In this document: positions 1 through 4,910 of the stretch, piece by piece
Layout: the number at the start of each line of letters is the position of its first letter
Position numbering within the stretch: the first letter of the stretch is position 1
Source of the DNA: JBFXDI01 sp050181295
GTDB taxonomy: Bacteria > Pseudomonadota > Alphaproteobacteria > Rhizobiales > Aestuariivirgaceae
Length of the DNA: 6,046 nt
Direction of reading: 5' to 3'
NCBI GenBank assembly: GCA_050181295.1
Contig: JBFXDI010000191.1
Coordinates: forward strand, 1 to 6,046
Made by a program: the position numbers and the translations under genes
Notes under the pieces: generated by a model
Databases searched by the model: none
What the model was told of the DNA's origin: nothing
What the model saw: only the letters and a program-made list of their open reading frames with translations

Positions 1-202
1 CGACATGTCGCGCTTCATCCTCGACGTCAACGCGCAGTTCGGCACCACCATCGCGCTCATCGAGCACGACATGGGCGTGGTCATGGACCTCTCCAGCCGG
101 GTCGTGGTGCTCGATCACGGGGAAAAGATCGCCGACGGCACGCCCGAGGAGGTGAAGGCGGACAGGGCGGTGATCGACGCCTATCTCGGCGTTGCGCATT
201 GA
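1..202 (+). CDS. livG: LivG-type ABC transporter ATP-binding protein, C-terminal fragment
   Basis: Only the last 66 complete codons are visible (the frame starts at base 2 and the stop is TGA at 200-202); the rest lies upstream of the window. The protein would be one of the two cytoplasmic ATPases that power the importer encoded downstream. The visible part holds the switch (H-loop) motif IEHDM, with the histidine codon at 65-67, followed by the LivG-type tail VVVLDHGEKIADGTPEEV and an ending VIDAYLGVAH. Walker A, Walker B and the signature motif are outside the window. The histidine in EHDM is what separates LivG from the LivF partner at 3923, which has EQN there. The ATG at position 5 is internal to the gene and is not its start. 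Identification is firm for a Liv-type ATPase; its upstream partners cannot be seen. Confidence 0.9.
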   Translation, partial: DMSRFILDVNAQFGTTIALIEHDMGVVMDLSSRVVVLDHGEKIADGTPEEVKADRAVIDAYLGVAH

Positions 203-250
203 GGAGCCGTCAGGTGACCGAAGGCTTGCAGGCTCCATCACCCCATTCTT

Positions 251-336
251 CGTCATTCCTGCGAAAGCAGGAATCCCTTGGTGAGTCTCCGCCTGCGGAA
301 TCGCTCGAGGGGATGCCAGCTTTCGCTGGCATGACG
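251..336. repeat. Paired inverted palindromic repeat, GAAA-loop family (copy 1)
   Basis: This 86-bp element lies between livG and livH. Its left arm (251-276) contains a perfect 8-bp stem, 255-262 with 267-274, closed by GAAA. Its right arm (311-336) contains a perfect 8-bp stem, 313-320 with 325-332, closed by TTTC, the reverse complement of GAAA. The arms are therefore inverted copies of one unit and match at 22 of 26 positions. The four differences form two compensating base-pair changes, so both stems stay perfect. The 34-nt spacer (277-310) has no obvious structure. Neither hairpin is followed by a T-run, so this does not look like an intrinsic terminator. Short palindromes of this sort are common intergenic repeats in proteobacteria; assignment to a named family is not made here. 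Confidence 0.85.
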
Positions 337-355
337 GGCTGAAGGGAGCGGGCGA

Positions 356-1312
356 ATGGATCTCCTCTACGCGGTCTTCGTCGATCCCTTCGCACAGATG
401 GCGGGCAATCCGATCTTCTTCCTGAAGGTCATCTGGGAGGGGCTGGTGAGCGGCATCCTCTACGCCCTCATCGCGCTCGGCTTCGTGCTCATCTTCAAGG
501 CCTCGGGCGTCTTCAACTTCGCGCAAGGCATCATGGTCGTGTTCTCGGCGCTGACGCTCGTCGGCCTGCATGCGCTGGGGCTTCCGGCCTATGTCGCGCT
601 CGCCGGGACGATCGGCGTCATGCTGCTGCTGGCGGTCGCGATCGAGCGGCTGGTGCTCCGGCCGCTCGTGAACCAGCCCGACATCATCCTCTTCATGGCG
701 ACGATCGGGCTCACGAGCTTCCTCATCGGCTTCGGCGAGTTCGTGTTCGGCGGCGATCCCAAGGTGATGATCACGAACGAGCTCGGGCTGCCGCGCGGAC
801 CTTTGCGCATCCCGCTGTCCGGCGGCACGCTTGTCCTCCAGAAGCTCGACATCGCCGCCGCCGTCATCGCCGTCATCATGGTGTCGGCGCTCGCCGTATT
901 CTTCAACCGCACGCGCATCGGCCGTGCGCTCCGCGCGGTCGCCGACGACCATCAGGCGGCCATGTCGGTCGGCATCTCCTTGAACCAGATCTGGGTCATC
1001 GTCTGGTTCGCGGCGGGCGTGGTGGCGATCGTCACCGGCATCATGTGGTCGGCGAAGTCGGACGTCTCTTTCGCGCTCGAGATCATCGCGCTCCGGGCGC
1101 TGCCGGTGCTCATCCTCGGCGGCTTCACCTCGATCCCCGGCGCCATCGTGGGTGGGCTCATCATCGGGGTGGGCGAAAAGATCGGCGAGCTCTACTGGGG
1201 ACGGCTGCTCGGCGGCGGCATTGACTCCTGGCTCGCCTACTTCATCGCGCTCGCCTTCCTGCTGTTCCGGCCGCAGGGCCTGTTCGGCGAGAAGATCATC
1301 GAGCGGGTGTGA
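356..1312 (+). CDS. livH: LivH-type branched-chain amino acid ABC transporter permease
   Basis: This is a 318-residue inner-membrane permease, one half of the channel that moves solute delivered by the periplasmic binding protein. Hydrophobic segments lie near residues 28-48, 59-97 (probably two), 111-131, 166-183, 212-230, 243-273 (probably a re-entrant or two-part region) and 292-304. Family landmarks are FNFAQG at 53-58, the cytoplasmic coupling-loop segment GRALRAVADDHQAAMSVGI at 189-207, which should dock on an ATPase subunit, and the conserved stretch LPVLILGGFTSIPGAIVGG at 249-267. The C-terminus LLFRPQGLFGEK is also typical. The ATG at 356 is preceded by AAGGGA (342-347), eight nucleotides upstream, just after the repeat at 251-336. 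Length is slightly above the usual 290-310 because of an N-terminal stretch of about 25 residues. Its partner is the LivM permease 32 nt downstream, presumably in the same operon. Substrate is unknown. Confidence 0.93.
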   Translation: MDLLYAVFVDPFAQMAGNPIFFLKVIWEGLVSGILYALIALGFVLIFKASGVFNFAQGIMVVFSALTLVGLHALGLPAYVALAGTIGVMLLLAVAIERLVLRPLVNQPDIILFMATIGLTSFLIGFGEFVFGGDPKVMITNELGLPRGPLRIPLSGGTLVLQKLDIAAAVIAVIMVSALAVFFNRTRIGRALRAVADDHQAAMSVGISLNQIWVIVWFAAGVVAIVTGIMWSAKSDVSFALEIIALRALPVLILGGFTSIPGAIVGGLIIGVGEKIGELYWGRLLGGGIDSWLAYFIALAFLLFRPQGLFGEKIIERV

Positions 1313-1344
1313 GGATGGCCATGACAAGCCAGGGGGCTTAGCCG

Positions 1345-2421
1345 ATGCTCTACCGCGAGGCCGGGCAATTCAAGTCGAGCTATGCCGCCGACCAGGCGGT
1401 CTTCCCGCTCGCCCAGGACCGGATCGGCCTCGGCATCCTCGCCGTCCTCGCCGTCGTCGTCATCCCGCTTTTCGGCAACGACTTCCTGCTCAACGGCGTC
1501 ATGATCCCCTTCCTGATCTTCACTCTGGCGGCGGTTGGGCTCAACATCCTCACGGGCTATGCCGGCCAGCTCTCGCTCGGCACCGGCGCCTTCATGGGGG
1601 TGGGCGCCTATGCCTGCTACAAGCTCACCACCATCTTCCCGGACGTGAACATTCTCGTCCACATCCTGATCTCGGGGTTCTTCTCCGCCGGCATCGGCGT
1701 GCTCTTCGGGCTGCCGTCGCTCAGGATCAAGGGCTTCTACCTGATCGTGGCGACGCTCGCGGCGCAGTTCTTCCTCGAATGGTGCTTCATCCGCATCGGC
1801 TGGCTCTACAACTACAACGCCTCGGCGGCCATCGAGGTGCCGACCCGCACGTTCCTCGGCATCGCCGTCACCGGCCCGACCGCCACCTCGCTCGCGCGCT
1901 ACTTCGTGGTGCTGGCGATCGTGCTCGCCATGACCTGGGTCGCCTCGAACCTCGTGCGGGGGCGGGTGGGGCGCTCCTGGATGATGGTGCGCGACATGGA
2001 CATCGCGGCGGCGCTCATGGGCGTGCGCATGATGCGCACCAAGCTCCTCGCCTTCGCCGTCTCTTCCTTCTATTGCGGGGTGGCGGGGGCGATGCTCGTC
2101 TTCCTCTGGTACGGGTCGGCCGAGCCCACGGCCTTCGGCATCCGCGTCTCCTTCCAGATCCTCTTCATGGTCATCATCGGCGGGCTCGGCAGCCTCATCG
2201 GCAGCTACATGGGCGCGGCCTTCATGTGGTGCCTGCCCATCCTGCTCAGGAGCGTGCCGGAGGCCTTCGGCCTCTCCATCGGCTCGGCGACGGCGGACCA
2301 TCTGGTGCAGATGCTGGTCGGCGCCCTCATCATCGCCTTCCTCATCGTCGAACCGCACGGACTCGCGCGCCTCTGGCAGATCGGCAAGCAGAAGTTGAGG
2401 GTCTGGCCATTCCCCTACTGA
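1345..2421 (+). CDS. livM: LivM-type branched-chain amino acid ABC transporter permease
   Basis: This is a 358-residue inner-membrane permease that pairs with LivH to form the translocation pathway. After a polar N-terminus of about 25 residues (MLYREAGQFK...) come hydrophobic segments near 27-43, 49-69, 78-95, 103-123, 130-147, 185-203, 233-255, 267-297 and 318-336. LivM landmarks are LNILTGYAGQLSLGTGAF at 66-83, GLPSLRIKGFYLIVATLA at 122-139, the coupling loop GRSWMMVRDMDIAAALMGV at 209-227 and IIGGLGSLIGSYMGAAF at 277-293. The tail GLARLWQIGKQKLRVWPFPY is of a kind I recall from one Liv subfamily in alphaproteobacteria. The ATG at 1345 is chosen because AGGGGG (1331-1336) sits eight nucleotides upstream and an in-frame TAG at 1339-1341 prevents a longer start. 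It begins 32 nt after livH and is presumably co-transcribed with it. Confidence 0.93.
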   Translation: MLYREAGQFKSSYAADQAVFPLAQDRIGLGILAVLAVVVIPLFGNDFLLNGVMIPFLIFTLAAVGLNILTGYAGQLSLGTGAFMGVGAYACYKLTTIFPDVNILVHILISGFFSAGIGVLFGLPSLRIKGFYLIVATLAAQFFLEWCFIRIGWLYNYNASAAIEVPTRTFLGIAVTGPTATSLARYFVVLAIVLAMTWVASNLVRGRVGRSWMMVRDMDIAAALMGVRMMRTKLLAFAVSSFYCGVAGAMLVFLWYGSAEPTAFGIRVSFQILFMVIIGGLGSLIGSYMGAAFMWCLPILLRSVPEAFGLSIGSATADHLVQMLVGALIIAFLIVEPHGLARLWQIGKQKLRVWPFPY

Positions 2422-2476
2422 CGTGATGAAATGGCCACAACGCCCGCAGAGCGCGCGCTTCAGACGGGCACAGAAC

Positions 2477-2483
2477 GGGAGGA
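2477..2483 (+). promoter_or_regulatory. Ribosome binding site that fixes the binding-protein start
   Basis: GGGAGGA lies eight nucleotides before the ATG at 2492. This choice places a textbook export signal at the protein N-terminus. The frame stays open upstream to a GTG at 2423, but that start would add 23 residues in front of the signal peptide and has no comparable Shine-Dalgarno sequence. Confidence 0.75.
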
Positions 2484-2491
2484 TCGAACCC

Positions 2492-3811
2492 ATGAAGCTC
2501 AGGCATCTCATTCTCGGCAGCGCCCTGGCTGCCACGGTCGCCGTGCCGGCCATGGTGGCCACCGCCTCGGCCGACCTTTTCGTGCCGCTCCTCACCTACC
2601 GCACCGGCCCCTACGCCAATTCCGGCATCCCGATCGCCAACGGCATGCACGACTACCTGAACATGCTCAACGAGCGCGACGGCGGCATCGGCGGCGTCAA
2701 GATCGCGATCGAGGAGTGCGAGACCGGCTACACGGCCGAGAAGGGCGTCGAGTGCTACGAGAAGCTCAAGGACAAGAAGCCGCTCGTCCACAATCCCTAT
2801 TCGACCGCCATCACGCTGCAGCTCATCCCCAAGGCGGCGGTGGACAAGATCCCCGTGCTGTCCATGGCCTATGGCCTCTCGGCGTCGGCGATCGGCAAGG
2901 ATTTTCCATGGGTGTTCAACCCGCCCGCAACCTATTGGGACGGCGCCTCGGCCATCATCAAATACATCGCCGAGCAGGAAGGCGGGCTTGATGCGCTCAA
3001 GGGCAAGAAGATCGGCTTCATCTATCTCGACGCCGGCTACGGCAAGGAGCCGATCCCGCTGCTCGACCAGTTCAAGGGCAAGTACGGCTTCGATGTCGTC
3101 TACTATCCCGTGCCCGGCAAGGAGATGCAGAACCAGTCCTCGATCTGGCTCAACGTGCAGCGCGACAACCCCGACTACATGATCATGTGGGGATGGGGCG
3201 CCATGAACCCGACAGCCGTCAAGGAAGCCGCCAACGCCGGCTATCCCATGAACAAGTTCTACGGTGTCTGGTGGTCGGGCGGCGACGATGACGCCAGGCC
3301 GGCGGGCGACGGCGCCATCGGCTACCGCACGCTCAACTTCAACGGCGTCGGCACCGACTATCCGGCGATCCAGGACATCCTCAAGCTTGTGGTCGAGCCG
3401 GGCAAGAGCCAGGTCGACAACAAGAGCCGGGTCGGCGAGAACCTCTATAATCGCGGTGTCATGAACTCGGTGCTGATCGCCGAGGCCATCCGCACCGCGC
3501 AGGAGCTCACCGGCAAGAAGGACATCGACGCCACCGACATGCGCCGGGGGCTCGAGCATCTCGACATCACGGCGGATCGCATCAAGGAGATCGGGCTCGA
3601 AGGCTTCATGTCGCCCGTCAAGGTCTCCTGCGAGGACCACAACGGCCACCACGCGGTCTACATGCAGGAATGGGACGGCAAGCAGTGGAAGAAGATCTCC
3701 GACTGGTTCGATCCCATGAAGGACGTGGTGCGCCCGATGCTTGAGGCGGCGGCGGCCGACTATGTGAGCAAGAACCAGCCGTGGCCCAAGCGAACCGAGT
3801 CCTGCGACTGA
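2492..3811 (+). CDS. Periplasmic substrate-binding protein of the Liv/HAAT ABC importer (Peripla_BP_6-like)
   Basis: This 439-residue exported protein captures the solute in the periplasm and delivers it to LivH/LivM. A Sec signal peptide is evident: basic MKLR, a hydrophobic core to about residue 23, and a likely cut after ASA at 27. The mature part looks like a type I two-lobed binding protein. It opens with a strand-like DLFVPLLTYRTGPYANSG (28-45) and continues with NERDGGIGGVKIAIEECETG (60-79), NPYSTAITLQLIPKAAVDKI (101-120) and GKKIGFIYLDAGYGKEP (171-187). Four cysteines at 76, 88, 380 and 438 would be oxidised after export, and C76/C88 are close enough to be a disulfide pair. Aromatic-rich patches WGWGAM (233-238) and YGVWWSGGDD (257-266) may contribute to ligand binding. 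It sits between livM (70 nt upstream) and livF, a common arrangement. Its extended length (LivJ/LivK are about 370) and sequence place it in a subfamily that I recall as widespread in alphaproteobacteria. The ligand is not known, and the true substrate need not be an amino acid. Confidence 0.92.
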   Translation: MKLRHLILGSALAATVAVPAMVATASADLFVPLLTYRTGPYANSGIPIANGMHDYLNMLNERDGGIGGVKIAIEECETGYTAEKGVECYEKLKDKKPLVHNPYSTAITLQLIPKAAVDKIPVLSMAYGLSASAIGKDFPWVFNPPATYWDGASAIIKYIAEQEGGLDALKGKKIGFIYLDAGYGKEPIPLLDQFKGKYGFDVVYYPVPGKEMQNQSSIWLNVQRDNPDYMIMWGWGAMNPTAVKEAANAGYPMNKFYGVWWSGGDDDARPAGDGAIGYRTLNFNGVGTDYPAIQDILKLVVEPGKSQVDNKSRVGENLYNRGVMNSVLIAEAIRTAQELTGKKDIDATDMRRGLEHLDITADRIKEIGLEGFMSPVKVSCEDHNGHHAVYMQEWDGKQWKKISDWFDPMKDVVRPMLEAAAADYVSKNQPWPKRTESCD

Positions 3812-3823
3812 GGGTCGTTTCAC

Positions 3824-3902
3824 CGTCATGCCAGCGAAGGCTGGCATCCAATAGAGCCAAGCGGACAGGCTTCATTGGACCCCAGCTTTCGCTGGGGTGA
3901 CG
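3824..3902. repeat. Paired inverted palindromic repeat, GAAA-loop family (copy 2)
   Basis: This 79-bp element lies between the binding-protein gene and livF. The left hairpin pairs 3828-3835 with 3840-3847 around loop GAAG. The right hairpin pairs 3879-3886 with 3891-3898 around TTTC. The arms match in inverted orientation over 3824-3852 and 3874-3902, with five differences in the first 27 positions. Four of these form two compensating pairs, and the fifth is in the loop. The short spacer also contains AGCC (3855-3858) facing GGCT (3868-3871), so the whole element could fold either as two small hairpins or as one long one. Its left arm differs from the right arm of copy 1 (read on the other strand) at only one of 26 bases. 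There is no T-run after it. Confidence 0.85.
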
Positions 3903-3909
3903 GGCTTAC

Positions 3910-3916
3910 AAGGAGA
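3910..3916 (+). promoter_or_regulatory. Ribosome binding site that fixes the LivF start
   Basis: AAGGAGA lies six nucleotides before the ATG at 3923. It decides between this start and an in-frame TTG at 3875, which lies in the right arm of the palindromic repeat and would add 16 residues encoded by repeat sequence. Confidence 0.8.
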
Positions 3917-3922
3917 CGCGAG

Positions 3923-4780
3923 ATGGGTGGCGTCGAGAGTCACGCGGCCGACAAATACAGGGCAGTCGCCAGCGCTCCTGCACCCATCCTCGCGCTCGAC
4001 AATGTCGAGGTCATCTACGACCACGTGATCCTCGTCCTGAAGGGCGTGTCGCTGAGAGTGCCTGAAGGAGGGATCACGGCGGTGCTCGGCGCCAACGGGG
4101 CGGGCAAGACCACCACGCTCAAGGCCATCTCGAACCTGCTCCGCGCCGAGCGCGGCGAAGTGACGAAAGGCTCGATCAGCTTCGCGGGCGAGCGCATCGA
4201 AAGGCTCAATCCCACCCTCCTGGTCAGGCGCGGCCTCATCCAGGTCATGGAGGGGCGGCACTGCTTCGGCCACCTGACGGTCGAGGAAAACCTCCTCACC
4301 GGCGCCTTCACGCGCGGCGACGGACGCTCGGCCATCATGGCGGACATCGAGATGGTCTACGGCTACTTCCCGCGGCTGAAGGAGCGGCGGACCTCGCTTG
4401 CTGGCTACACCTCAGGCGGCGAGCAGCAGATGTGCGCCATCGGCCGGGCGCTCATGTCGAAGCCGAAGATGATCCTTCTGGACGAGCCCTCCATGGGCCT
4501 TGCGCCGCAACTGGTCGAGGAGATCTTCGAGATCGTGCGGGCGCTCAACGAGAAGGAGCGGGTGTCGTTCCTGGTCGCCGAGCAGAACACCAACATCGCG
4601 CTCAGATATGCCACCTACGGCTATATCCTGGAGAACGGACGGGTCGTGCTCGATGGCGCGGCGAGCGAGCTTCGCGGCAACGAAGACGTGAAGGAGTTCT
4701 ATCTCGGCATCGCCGGCGACGATCGGAAGTCGTTCCGGGAGGTCAAGGCCTACAAGCGGCGGAAACGCTGGCTGGCGTGA
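3923..4780 (+). CDS. livF: LivF-type ABC transporter ATP-binding protein
   Basis: This is a 285-residue cytoplasmic ATPase that should pair with LivG to drive the LivH/LivM channel. The nucleotide-binding motifs run in order: Walker A GANGAGKT (56-63), Q-loop Q107 in LIQVMEGRHCFGHLTVEENL, signature TSGGEQQ (163-169, with T where LSGGQ-type motifs usually have L), Walker B MILLDEPSMGLAP (183-195), and switch region AEQN (219-222). The switch region has glutamine where the usual histidine stands, as is normal for LivF. The length exceeds the usual ~235-240 for two reasons: an N-terminal leader of about 20 residues before the first strand, and a basic tail of about 20 residues, SFREVKAYKRRKRWLA. 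I recall this tail as typical of one LivF subfamily. The ATG at 3923 is chosen on the Shine-Dalgarno site at 3910. A palindromic repeat separates it from the binding-protein gene, but nothing indicates a transcription stop there, so operon membership is likely. Confidence 0.93.
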   Translation: MGGVESHAADKYRAVASAPAPILALDNVEVIYDHVILVLKGVSLRVPEGGITAVLGANGAGKTTTLKAISNLLRAERGEVTKGSISFAGERIERLNPTLLVRRGLIQVMEGRHCFGHLTVEENLLTGAFTRGDGRSAIMADIEMVYGYFPRLKERRTSLAGYTSGGEQQMCAIGRALMSKPKMILLDEPSMGLAPQLVEEIFEIVRALNEKERVSFLVAEQNTNIALRYATYGYILENGRVVLDGAASELRGNEDVKEFYLGIAGDDRKSFREVKAYKRRKRWLA

Positions 4781-4806
4781 GAGTGTCGTTTACTCTACCT
4801 TCCCGT

Positions 4807-4888
4807 GTCATGGCCGGGCTTGATCCGGCCATCTGGCCGGAGCTTTCCCCAGTTGGTTCTGGATGCCCGGCTCAAGGCCGGGCATGAC
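4807..4888. repeat. Paired inverted palindromic repeat, CTTGA-loop family
   Basis: This 82-bp element lies between livF and the MttB-like gene. The left hairpin pairs 4810-4817 with 4825-4832, and an extra G-T pair leaves loop CTTGA (4819-4823). The right hairpin pairs 4863-4870 with 4878-4885, and an extra C-G pair leaves loop TCAAG (4872-4876), the reverse complement. Aligned in inverted orientation over 30 positions, the arms differ at six. Four of these are two compensating base-pair changes; the other two lie outside the stem. The stem and loop sequences differ from those of the two upstream elements, so this is a separate repeat family with the same overall design. No T-run follows either hairpin. 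Confidence 0.83.
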
Positions 4889-4893
4889 GAATG

Positions 4894-4900
4894 AAAGAGA
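4894..4900 (+). promoter_or_regulatory. Weak ribosome binding site for the MttB-like gene
   Basis: AAAGAGA lies ten nucleotides before the ATG at 4911. It is poorer than the sites in front of the transporter genes and lies inside a seven-codon mini-frame (4891-4914) whose TGA overlaps the ATG. It supports the start only modestly. Confidence 0.4.
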
Positions 4901-4910
4901 CCTGCATTTC

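Noticed and set aside
203..236. Stem GGAGCC (203-208) with GGCTCC (231-236) after livG
   Set aside because: Only six base pairs with a 22-nt loop and no T-run. This is expected by chance in GC-rich sequence.
251..336. CRISPR array or attachment site
   Set aside because: The copies are inverted pairs, not regularly spaced direct repeats. There are no spacers of constant length and no integrase gene nearby.
210..395. Reverse-strand frame of 61 codons in the livG-livH gap
   Set aside because: Much of it translates the palindromic repeat (giving PAKAG-like peptides), a known source of spurious gene calls.
2423..2491. Longer binding protein from a GTG at 2423 or ATG at 2426
   Set aside because: It would bury the signal peptide behind 22-23 charged residues and lacks a good Shine-Dalgarno, unlike the ATG at 2492.
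1237..2595. Long reverse-strand open frame (452 codons) opposite livM, and a + strand frame at 1152-2426
   Set aside because: Both overlap livM, whose membrane segments and family motifs are unmistakable. The alternative frames give low-complexity R/H/E/D-rich or A/R/G-rich translations typical of high-GC shadow frames.
2342..3847. Long reverse-strand open frame (501 codons) opposite the binding-protein gene
   Set aside because: It is the antisense shadow of a GC-rich gene. Its start lies in the palindromic repeat, its composition is that of an antisense frame (rich in V, D, H, R without domain structure), and the + strand has a clear signal peptide and family motifs.
3875..3922. Longer LivF with a TTG start at 3875
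   Set aside because: The extra 16 codons are repeat sequence from the right palindrome arm (reading DPSFRWGDG), and there is a strong Shine-Dalgarno before the ATG at 3923.
4780..4796. Small hairpin AGAGT/ACTCT with a seven-base loop at the livF stop codon
   Set aside because: A five-base stem is too short to distinguish from chance.
251..4888. The six hairpins as Rho-independent terminators
   Set aside because: None is followed by a run of T, and each lies between co-directional genes of what looks like one operon.
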